Source of the DNA: Treponema sp.
GTDB lineage: Bacteria > Spirochaetota > Spirochaetia > Treponematales > Treponemataceae
Length of the DNA: 64,000 nt
NCBI GenBank assembly: GCA_016293915.1
Contig: JAEDCY010000001.1
Coordinates: 62,001-126,000, forward strand
Direction: 5' to 3'
Position 1 is the stretch's first letter, and every line of letters starts with the position of its first letter. Position numbers and translations under genes: made by a program. The notes under the pieces are model-generated. The model made no database searches. It was not told the DNA's origin and saw only the letters and a list, made by a program, of their open reading frames with translations. Shown here piece after piece: positions 36,124 through 43,392 of this stretch.

Positions 36124-36141
36124 TTATATTTCCTGTATAAA

Positions 36142-36226
36142 TGAAAATTGATTGTAAGCGTGAACCCGATGCAAAAAAACGAAATGATGTTTTTTTGCAT
36201 CGGAACCCCGCCTTCATCAATTTTCA
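36142..36226. repeat. Nested palindrome between folP and cdaA
   Basis: An 85-base element in the 126-base spacer: outer arms TGAAAATTGAT (36142-36152) and ATCAATTTTCA (36216-36226) and a perfect inner stem of 15 bases CCGATGCAAAAAAAC (36166-36180) with its inverse (36189-36203). The central A/T runs could work as terminators on both strands. The CCCCGCC word on its right side is also seen in the 27.9-kb element. Confidence 0.7.
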
Positions 36227-36249
36227 AAATATAGTTAAATTATACTATA

Positions 36250-37095
36250 TTATCGGAGATTTTTCATCACATTTAACGTATCTATTGTAGAAGATACATC
36301 GTGAACACGGATTATTTTAGCACCATTTTGTACAGAAATCATATTCGCAGCTAGAGTTCCGGCAAGGCGTTCTTCTGCAGGACGGCCGGTCATATCACCT
36401 ATGCAGCGTTTACGGGAAAGTGCCATCAAAACAGGATAACGGCCTGCACAAATTGAAAGAGGAGCCTTTATAAGATTTAAATTCTGTTCCCTTGTTTTTC
36501 CAAAACCAATTCCAGGATCCAGAATGATTTTATCTGATGCAACACCATTAGCAAGACAGAAAACGGCTCTCTGGCCAAGAAAATCAGAAACTTCATTAAC
36601 TTCAGCCTGACCGGTATGCATAAGAATTACGGAAACTCCTGATTTTGCTATAAATAAAGCTGATTCCCGGGAAGGTTCTCCAAAAGAAGCTGCCGTACCA
36701 TCAGAGGATTTTTCATCTTCTCCATTGTTTTTTTTAGCCCCACTAAGAGCAGTAACATCATTCCATATATCAGCACCAGCAGCAAAGGCTTCCTTAAAAA
36801 CTTCCAGTTTTGTTGTATCTACTGAAATCGGAATACTTGATTCACGACGCACAGCCTGAATTACAGGTATTATTCTTGAAACCTCTTCTTCTACGGAAAC
36901 CGGAGTATAGCCAGGACGGGTGGATTCACCACCAATATCAAGGATATCAGCACCCTCCCGAATTAACTGAAGGGCTCTTTCAACGCCGCCCCGGCTTTCG
37001 GCATAGAAGGAATCCGGGGTCGCATTTACAATACCCATTACAAAAGCAGGCCGCTCAGTTGCAGCGCGTTTTAAGCCAAACTTTAATTGCAGCAT
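36250..37095 (-). CDS. folP: Dihydropteroate synthase FolP
   Basis: FolP joins dihydropterin pyrophosphate and p-aminobenzoate in folate synthesis and is the sulfonamide target. The 281-residue protein has GIVNATPDSFYAESRGG, ILDIGGESTRPG, VSVILMHTG and DPGIGFGKTREQN. A low-complexity insert of about 25 residues (KKNNGEDEKSSDG and beyond) follows NDVTALSG. It overlaps the dxs stop by 13 bases. Confidence 0.94.
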   Translation of the reverse strand: MLQLKFGLKRAATERPAFVMGIVNATPDSFYAESRGGVERALQLIREGADILDIGGESTRPGYTPVSVEEEVSRIIPVIQAVRRESSIPISVDTTKLEVFKEAFAAGADIWNDVTALSGAKKNNGEDEKSSDGTAASFGEPSRESALFIAKSGVSVILMHTGQAEVNEVSDFLGQRAVFCLANGVASDKIILDPGIGFGKTREQNLNLIKAPLSICAGRYPVLMALSRKRCIGDMTGRPAEERLAGTLAANMISVQNGAKIIRVHDVSSTIDTLNVMKNLR

Positions 37096-38999
37096 TCTTT
37101 TACCGCCTTTTTGATGTGAGATGGAGAAAGGCCCGCCATTTCAAGGACTTCTTCACGAGAGCCATGATTATAGAATGTATCGCCAAAACCAAGTACACGA
37201 AAATTATTCATTCCCTTAGCCGCAAGCAGTCCTGACAGATATTCACCTATTCCACCGATAATAACGCCATCTTCTACAAAGACAACTCCATCATATTTCA
37301 AAGCAAGATCAAGAAAATAATTTTCATCAAAAGGCTTTATAAAACGAAGCAGATAAACATCTGCATATCCGCCATCAAGCAGAACTGCACGTACAGCTTT
37401 CTGAACTTCGCTATACATTCCACCTGTTGCAACAATAAGTATTTTTTTCTTTTTAGCTTCAAGTTCCGCTTCGCTTATATTTTCAATTACAAATTCAGTA
37501 CAAGGAATAAATATACCTCTTCCAATTTCAACTGGAGAACTCATCTGAGGTACTTCAGTAGGACAGGTTAATTTTGGATATCTTATTACAACTGAAGTAC
37601 CATGCTCTACTGCCCATTCAAAACAAAGCTTTAAGTCAGCAGCACTAGAGACTGTCATTAGTTCAAGTTCCGGAATCGGGCGGAAAAGCGCAATATCATA
37701 AATTCCCTGATGAGTTACACCATCACTTGGAACAGCACCAGCACGGTCAAGCATAAAAACAGTATGAGATTTCTGTAAAGCAATATCGTGAATCATCTGA
37801 TCTACTGAACGCTGAATAAAAGTTGAATAAATGCAAACTACAGGTACTTTACCGCCTTTGCTTAATCCGCCGGCAAAGGTTACAGCATGTTCTTCTGCAA
37901 TTCCAACATCAAAAAAACGATCTGGAAATTTATGGGAAAAAGCTGAAAGTCCTGTTCCCTTAGCCATTGCTGCAGTAATTGTAACGATATCTTTATTTTT
38001 TTCACCTTCTTCAACAATCAGGTTACTGAATATTTCTGTAAAACTTTCTGCGTCAAATTTTTCTACTGTACCATCACTTGTTTGAAACGGACCTATACCA
38101 TGAAATAATTCAGGATGATTTTCTGCTGGACTATAACCGCGGCCTTTTTTTGTAACAACATGAACAACAACCGGTCTGTGTAAATTACTAACACGTTTTA
38201 ACTGCTTTTCAAGGGCAGCTTCATTGTGACCGTCTAATGGACCTACATATTCAAAACCAAAATCTACAAAGAGATTATTTGTAAGAAACAAACCTTTTAC
38301 AGCACGTTTAATTCTGAAAATTAATTTTTCAAGTCTTTGCCCGAAATATGGAATTTTATCAATTGCTTTATCAACTTTATATCTGAAGGATTGATATCCG
38401 GCAGTCATTGTAAGACGGCTAAGATATCTTGAAACCGAACCTGTATTGTGATCAATTGACATCTGATTATCATTTAAGATAACTATTAGATTCTTACAAA
38501 GCTGTCCTGCATGAGAAAGTCCTTCAAAAGCCATTCCGCCAGTAAGAGCTCCATCACCAATTACAGCAATAACCTTCCCTTTATCACCATTCAGTTCACG
38601 AGCTGTAAGAAGTCCCAAAGCTGATGAAATAGATGTGGAAGAATGTCCGTTTATAAAGTAATCATGGAGACTTTCATTTTTATTTGTAAAACCGGAAAGC
38701 CCATCTTTCTTTCGCAAAGTTGGGAATTCTTTATATCTTCCTGTAAGCAGTTTATGAGTATAGCATTGATGACTTACGTCCCAGACAATCGCATCATCTG
38801 GACTGTTAAAAACACGATGCAGTGCAATTGTAAGCTCTACTACACCAAGATTACTTGCAAGATGGCCCCCGTTTTTTCCAACAACATTAATTATAGTCTG
38901 TCGAATTTCCTGGGCAAGCTGTTTCAGTTCTTTTTGAGAAAGTTTTTTTACATCATCCGGCGAATGAATTTTTGAAAGTAAAATTTTTTCTACCCCAAT
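37083..38999 (-). CDS. dxs: 1-Deoxy-D-xylulose-5-phosphate synthase, start abnormal
   Basis: DXS makes the first intermediate of the MEP isoprenoid pathway from pyruvate and glyceraldehyde phosphate. The family frame includes the N-terminal TPP region (GKNGGHLASNLGVVELTI and DVSHQCYTHK), GDGALTGGMAFEGL and DRAGAVPSDGVTHQG. This frame is open upstream of 38717, but there is no ATG, GTG or TTG between the upstream stop and 38717. The earliest in-frame candidate I can see is an ATT at 38997-38999. An out-of-frame ATG lies at 39008-39010, and one extra G in the GGGG run at 38993-38996 would join it to the frame (MTFILGVEKILL). The start shown is therefore provisional. Confidence 0.85.
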   Translation of the reverse strand: MGVEKILLSKIHSPDDVKKLSQKELKQLAQEIRQTIINVVGKNGGHLASNLGVVELTIALHRVFNSPDDAIVWDVSHQCYTHKLLTGRYKEFPTLRKKDGLSGFTNKNESLHDYFINGHSSTSISSALGLLTARELNGDKGKVIAVIGDGALTGGMAFEGLSHAGQLCKNLIVILNDNQMSIDHNTGSVSRYLSRLTMTAGYQSFRYKVDKAIDKIPYFGQRLEKLIFRIKRAVKGLFLTNNLFVDFGFEYVGPLDGHNEAALEKQLKRVSNLHRPVVVHVVTKKGRGYSPAENHPELFHGIGPFQTSDGTVEKFDAESFTEIFSNLIVEEGEKNKDIVTITAAMAKGTGLSAFSHKFPDRFFDVGIAEEHAVTFAGGLSKGGKVPVVCIYSTFIQRSVDQMIHDIALQKSHTVFMLDRAGAVPSDGVTHQGIYDIALFRPIPELELMTVSSAADLKLCFEWAVEHGTSVVIRYPKLTCPTEVPQMSSPVEIGRGIFIPCTEFVIENISEAELEAKKKKILIVATGGMYSEVQKAVRAVLLDGGYADVYLLRFIKPFDENYFLDLALKYDGVVFVEDGVIIGGIGEYLSGLLAAKGMNNFRVLGFGDTFYNHGSREEVLEMAGLSPSHIKKAVKECCN

Positions 39000-39044
39000 A
39001 TGAAAGTCATTAAGTTTGTTGAAATGACCTTTTTAATTATACAA

Positions 39045-39069
39045 GGTGGTTTCGACATACTCAACCACC
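39045..39069. repeat. Short palindromic repeat, CTCAACCACC family, copy 2
   Basis: Arms GGTGGT (39045-39050) and ACCACC (39064-39069) enclose TTCGACATACTCA. It lies between the dxs start and the terminator of the small ribosomal gene. It is the inverse of the copy at 17913-17939. Confidence 0.6.
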
Positions 39070-39081
39070 GCAGAATACTAT

Positions 39082-39110
39082 AAAAAAAAGACCGCGTATA
39101 ACGCGGTCTT
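39082..39110 (-). terminator. Rho-independent terminator after the small ribosomal protein gene
   Basis: On the minus strand a 10-base stem (AAGACCGCGT paired with ACGCGGTCTT, three-base loop) is followed by a run of eight T. It lies 25 bases after the stop of the 29-codon gene, so it ends that short transcript. Confidence 0.85.
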
Positions 39111-39135
39111 TCAACACATAGTCTCGACCTAAAAA

Positions 39136-39225
39136 CTACTTGCTCTTATGTCGATTACGTCTAAGCATCTTCTTTCGCTTATGTGTCGCCATCTTCTGGC
39201 GCTTTCTTTTCTTTCCACAAGGCAC
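39136..39225 (-). CDS. Small ribosome-associated protein, COX24/mS38-like
   Basis: A 29-residue basic protein too short to be picked up by an ordinary length cut-off. It starts at GTG (39223-39225), with the ribosome site AAGGAG seven bases upstream, and ends at TAG. The sequence opens MPCGKKRKRQKMATHKRKK and ends RRNRHKSK, the pattern of the AURKAIP1/COX24-domain family, related to the mitochondrial ribosomal protein mS38. In bacteria such proteins are reported in the small ribosomal subunit. A strong terminator follows. Function in spirochaetes is inferred. Confidence 0.85.
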   Translation of the reverse strand: MPCGKKRKRQKMATHKRKKMLRRNRHKSK

Positions 39226-39311
39226 GATGGCACTCCTTAAAACTTATATATAAGTTTTTATATTATGCAGATTTTAGGTATTTGTGTCAATAGACAAACT
39301 ATGGTTTTATA

Positions 39312-40019
39312 TTATAAAGGTACAGAATTAATCGATATATATTTTTCTTCTTTACTTGTAAGTCCACTTTGTATTCTTACTATATCACTATAGGTATTAA
39401 GAACTCCATCTTCAGAAGAAAACTTTATTTCTAGATAATAAGTGCCTGCATCTATATAATTAAAATACTGAACATATTTCTCTGAATCATCATTATATAT
39501 TTCAAGATTTTGAGTATGCTTAACTTCCATAGAAGGATAACTATATAGTTTAACAGTTGCATTGTTTACCACTGAACTGTAGAATTTTATTTTGACTTCT
39601 AAATTACCATTTGTATTATAAACTGAATTAAGAGAAAATTTTACAGAAGAATATTCACCTTCTGTTATTCTGACAGTTTTTGTATCCTGATAACGTTGAT
39701 GATTATACGTTAATTCAATTGAAATTTCCCAATCTCCAGGTACAAGAGAAATATTTGAATACATACCAGAAGAGTTTTCCCACTCCCCCAGTAACATTTT
39801 TAAATTACCAGATTTTGTACCATATAATCTTATATTAGTTATTTCAGATGTATCAATTCTTGGTTTTATTGTACGTGATTTTTCCTCTTCATCAAATGAT
39901 ATTCTGATATAACCTAATCCTGTGTGATTTTCAGTCTCTTGAAAGTTACAGGAAGAAAGAATAATAAAAGAAAGAGAAAAAATTAGTAATAAAAATAATC
40001 TGTTTATTTTCTTTTTCAT
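39312..40019 (-). CDS. Lipoprotein of unknown function 1
   Basis: A 235-residue lipoprotein: basic start MKKKINRLF, hydrophobic core, and the lipobox ILSSC near residue 24. The mature part has repeated beta-strand patterns (Ig/PKD-like: TNIRLYGTKSGNLKMLLGEW, GDWEISIELTYNHQRYQ). No known family. It is 12 bases after the neighbouring lipoprotein, so both are probably in one operon. Confidence 0.75.
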   Translation of the reverse strand: MKKKINRLFLLLIFSLSFIILSSCNFQETENHTGLGYIRISFDEEEKSRTIKPRIDTSEITNIRLYGTKSGNLKMLLGEWENSSGMYSNISLVPGDWEISIELTYNHQRYQDTKTVRITEGEYSSVKFSLNSVYNTNGNLEVKIKFYSSVVNNATVKLYSYPSMEVKHTQNLEIYNDDSEKYVQYFNYIDAGTYYLEIKFSSEDGVLNTYSDIVRIQSGLTSKEEKYISINSVPL

Positions 40020-40031
40020 TTTACATTCCTC

Positions 40032-41729
40032 CTAATATTTATTTACCTGACAGTAATATGAATAAACATTACCACCTGAAGTTACAATTAACATAATATC
40101 ATGAATACCATTTGCCCATGTCGAAGTATCAAAACTTACAGAGCTTTGATCGTTATAAGCTGTTTGCACAATACCATCAAGGCGCCATTCATAAGAATCA
40201 TAATCTTCTGATGCTGTAAAAGTAATAATATTTTCTGACCAGGTCCATCCTACCCAGACATCAGAATCAGACTGGACACTAATTGTAACATAACCGGCTG
40301 CATTTCCGCCCGGTGTATATTTAGCGTATAAATCAATCCAGGTCAATCCTCCATAAGTTGTTTCTGTTAATGGAATATCAAAATCAAATGGAGTAGATTT
40401 CAAGCCTATTACATTTCCATTATACCATTGTCTTTCATACCAGCCTTCAAATGTATAACCTGGAATTTCTGGAGCTCCGGCTGGACGAGCTGGTTTATTA
40501 TTCCATTCAACCTGCTGTTCTTCTCCATATGATTTATATTCTCCGTTTTTATCTTGATACTTGAAATTAATATGATATATCTTAACTCCCCAGTAAGCAT
40601 ATATACTTGTATCAGCTGTTATACCTGTAGTAATAAACGGATCATTATTTTGTCCATTTTTACACCAGCCCCATGAATCATAAGTAAGATTTTCAGCATC
40701 TGCAGAAGCAGATAAGTCAAACCCTTTTATTTCACGTCCTGTATTTCTCCAGATATCTGTAATATGTCTTATCCTGTCAGTTGTATAATAAGTTCCTACC
40801 CTAAAACGAGCGCCTCTTCCATAATGTACAACCTGTGTACGGGAATCATTTTCTTTATCATAATATGTTACTGAAACAACATCTTCACTCCATACTGCAT
40901 ATAAATCAAGACATTCAGTAAGATTCTCAACATTATCAAAATAATAATAATCTGGGAGGCTTGCAGACGGACTTCTTGCCCAGCCAACAAAACCATAACC
41001 ATTTCGTTCTTCCCACATATAATCTTCAAATGAATAAAATTCAATTTGATATTCTTCCTGTTTACCCTGATAAACGCGATCCAGACCATCATTACTATGA
41101 TAATTAATGGTTATAATTGGAGCCCATTTTGCATAGAGTGTCATATTTCCTGTTACCGGAGAATTTGGATCAAACATTATTTCTGTTTCAGGATCCAGAC
41201 ACCAGCCCTTAAAATTATACCCTTCTTTTGTAAGTGAACACAATTTTTCATATACTTCAGGTTCTATAGGATCTCCATAAGGCACTACTATAGATTCAAT
41301 TGTATCATCACAATTTGTAACAAAATCGATATAACATTTTTTTGCCCATAATGCATAAAGAGAGACAGAATCTGGACCAACAGTCATTGAAAGTATTCGT
41401 CCTCTTGAATCATATATATAACCTTCAGGATTTATGTTTCGATATTCAGGTTTTACGTTCCAGCCTACTACCATGTAATCATCTTTTTCATATTGAGGAA
41501 AAGAAAATTTTAATACTGTTTCGCCTACTCTATATGTTTCATCTGTATGAGGTGAATCTGATTCTATTGATTCGTAAAAAGAAACTTTCGTAAGCAATTG
41601 CGTATCAAGCTTTGCTTTTATGTCACCACCAAAATTGATGTTTTCGCAACTTGAAAATAAATAAAAAGTCAGGAGTATAAAAATATAGAGATATTTTTGA
41701 AGTCTATTTTTATCAAAAAGCATTTTCAC
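40032..41729 (-). CDS. Lipoprotein with Listeria-Bacteroides (InlB B-type) repeats
   Basis: A 565-residue lipoprotein, with lipobox LFSSC near residue 29. The body is built from repeats of the InlB/Flg_new type: GYNFKGWCLDPETEIMFDPN...GNMTLYAKW near 175-205, then NGYGFVGWARSPS...LDLYAVW, SWGWCKNGQ...SIYAYWG and GYTFEGWYE...WIDLYAKY. Such repeats are surface-exposed in many bacteria. The C-terminal 100 residues resemble an Ig-like or FN3-like domain (GNAAGYVTISVQSD). A cell-surface adhesin or sensor role is a guess. Confidence 0.8.
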   Translation of the reverse strand: MKMLFDKNRLQKYLYIFILLTFYLFSSCENINFGGDIKAKLDTQLLTKVSFYESIESDSPHTDETYRVGETVLKFSFPQYEKDDYMVVGWNVKPEYRNINPEGYIYDSRGRILSMTVGPDSVSLYALWAKKCYIDFVTNCDDTIESIVVPYGDPIEPEVYEKLCSLTKEGYNFKGWCLDPETEIMFDPNSPVTGNMTLYAKWAPIITINYHSNDGLDRVYQGKQEEYQIEFYSFEDYMWEERNGYGFVGWARSPSASLPDYYYFDNVENLTECLDLYAVWSEDVVSVTYYDKENDSRTQVVHYGRGARFRVGTYYTTDRIRHITDIWRNTGREIKGFDLSASADAENLTYDSWGWCKNGQNNDPFITTGITADTSIYAYWGVKIYHINFKYQDKNGEYKSYGEEQQVEWNNKPARPAGAPEIPGYTFEGWYERQWYNGNVIGLKSTPFDFDIPLTETTYGGLTWIDLYAKYTPGGNAAGYVTISVQSDSDVWVGWTWSENIITFTASEDYDSYEWRLDGIVQTAYNDQSSVSFDTSTWANGIHDIMLIVTSGGNVYSYYCQVNKY

Positions 41730-41739
41730 TTCTCCTTTA

Positions 41740-43392
41740 TCAAAATCTTATTCCGGCTGTAATATATGGTGAAATTAAACCTGTACTAACATCGTTCATA
41801 AAGATGTTAGTATAATCTGCACCAATTTCAAAAATGATAAGCTGTTTAGGAACTATTGTAAGGGAAAGTCCACCGCCTGCCATAAAATATGCGAAATTTT
41901 CACTTATATTATGCTTTTCTGAAGTTTCAACCTTAAAAATAAGATTTGTCTGCATTAAAGAAATTCCGCCACCACCTTTAACAGAAAGCCAGAGCTTATT
42001 CTTTGCAAAAGAAAATCTATAAATAAGATTTGTCTGAAGCATATTCATATCAAGTTTTAAGTCATAATATACATTTGAATAAGTATAACAGGTTCTTGAA
42101 CCTGCAATCTCCAGACCAAACCGCCATTTATTTTTGTGGATTGGAAGAAAATCTATTCGAGCCGTAAATGAAGGTGTAAAACCATTCATAAAGTATTTAG
42201 AGATAAAATCATTATCATATAAACAGAAGTTTGCTCCAACCCCAGCATTTACATAAAATTTACGGTCATAATTTAACCATTTTTCATGACGTTCTGCTTT
42301 TCTCTGAGCTTCAATTTCTTCATCGTCAGGAATTTCAAGATCATCATAATAATCATCATTCATCTCTTCTTCTTCAAAAATCTGTGAAGCCATTGAGATG
42401 ATATCATCTGTATATTTTAATCCGTTTACCGGAACATTTGGATTTGCAGCAACATCATTTTCAAGTTTTTCTCGAGCGGCGAGTTCTGCTGCTATACGTT
42501 CTTGTTCGGCAAGTTCTTCAGCAAGACGTTCCTGTTCTATTCTTTCTGCTTCAAATCGTTCACGTTCAAGTCTTTCCTGTTCTGCAGCAAGACGTTCCTG
42601 CTCAATTCTTTCAGCCTCGAGTCTTTCACGTTCAAGTCTTTCCTGATCTGCAGCAAGACGTTCCTGCTCAATTCTTTCTGCCTCAAGTCGTTCGCGTTCA
42701 AGTCTTTCTTTTTCTGCTTTTTCAGCGGCAAGACGTTTTTCTTTCATTGTATCCTGAACTTCAAAAGGTTCAGATTCTGAAAAAAGACCACTCGGGTTTG
42801 TTACAACAAGCTGCCACTTACCTTCAGGAACATTTTCAAAATGAGATTTACTTGCATGAAGAACCTCAGAAGCATCAGCATCTATAGCAGAATCAATTAA
42901 AAGATTTCCTGCAATTGTTTCTCCGGTTTCCGGATTTACAAGTTCAACTTTTGATCCTGTAGTTACATCTTTAATTTCAACATCTAGTTCAAGAGTCTTT
43001 CCATCTTCTTCAAGTGATTCTAAAGTCTGTTCCATAGAAATTGCAGGCTGACTTGCTTTTAATACTTCCAGCTGATTCCAACCACTGTTTACAGACTCCC
43101 TTCCCAAAAGGTCATAAGCTGTAATTTTGTATTTATACTTACCATTAGGAAGTGAGATTTCCAGAGAGTTATTTTCTGTTGTTACTGTCTGAATAATATT
43201 TCCAGAAATATCCTGAATCTCAATTCTATATTCAAGAACGTTTTGATCTGCACTCCAGCGAAGTGTTTGTGTAGAATATGTTTTTGCATTTTTTGATTTT
43301 GTCTGGGCATAAAGAAGACTTGTGCCTGCTGCAAAAAACAAGCATACAATCAATGAGAAAAATCTTTTTTTCAAAAAGAGCTTATTCTTCAC
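41740..43392 (-). CDS. Coiled-coil protein with C-terminal outer-membrane barrel
   Basis: I start at GTG 43392 (KNKLFLKKRF), giving about 550 residues with a signal peptide that ends LLYAQ. A short FN3-like region is followed by 22-residue charged heptad repeats (RLERERLEAERIEQERLAA), then a low-complexity linker and a C-terminal part with amphipathic strands (FYVNAGVGANFCLYDNDF, PYITAGIRF), ending in Phe as outer-membrane barrel proteins do. It may bridge periplasm and outer membrane, rather like a spirochaetal OmpA-type protein. The start overlaps the end of the FecR gene. Confidence 0.7.
   Translation of the reverse strand: MKNKLFLKKRFFSLIVCLFFAAGTSLLYAQTKSKNAKTYSTQTLRWSADQNVLEYRIEIQDISGNIIQTVTTENNSLEISLPNGKYKYKITAYDLLGRESVNSGWNQLEVLKASQPAISMEQTLESLEEDGKTLELDVEIKDVTTGSKVELVNPETGETIAGNLLIDSAIDADASEVLHASKSHFENVPEGKWQLVVTNPSGLFSESEPFEVQDTMKEKRLAAEKAEKERLERERLEAERIEQERLAADQERLERERLEAERIEQERLAAEQERLERERFEAERIEQERLAEELAEQERIAAELAAREKLENDVAANPNVPVNGLKYTDDIISMASQIFEEEEMNDDYYDDLEIPDDEEIEAQRKAERHEKWLNYDRKFYVNAGVGANFCLYDNDFISKYFMNGFTPSFTARIDFLPIHKNKWRFGLEIAGSRTCYTYSNVYYDLKLDMNMLQTNLIYRFSFAKNKLWLSVKGGGGISLMQTNLIFKVETSEKHNISENFAYFMAGGGLSLTIVPKQLIIFEIGADYTNIFMNDVSTGLISPYITAGIRF
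42508..42705 (-). repeat. Three 66-base tandem units encoding a coiled coil
   Basis: Three units (42640-42705, 42574-42639 and 42508-42573) encode near-identical 22-residue blocks of the form RLERER-x-EAERIEQERLA. The last unit diverges at its end. Unit number may vary between strains. Confidence 0.85.

Noticed and set aside
38643..38975. Plus-strand open frame over the start of dxs
   Set aside because: It is the shadow of the TPP-domain coding region of dxs.
42508..42705. CRISPR-like regular repeats
   Set aside because: Units are directly adjacent with no spacers and are in frame in a coiled-coil gene.
42438..42887. Plus-strand frames within the coiled-coil gene
   Set aside because: They mirror the 66-base coding repeats of the real gene and have biased composition.
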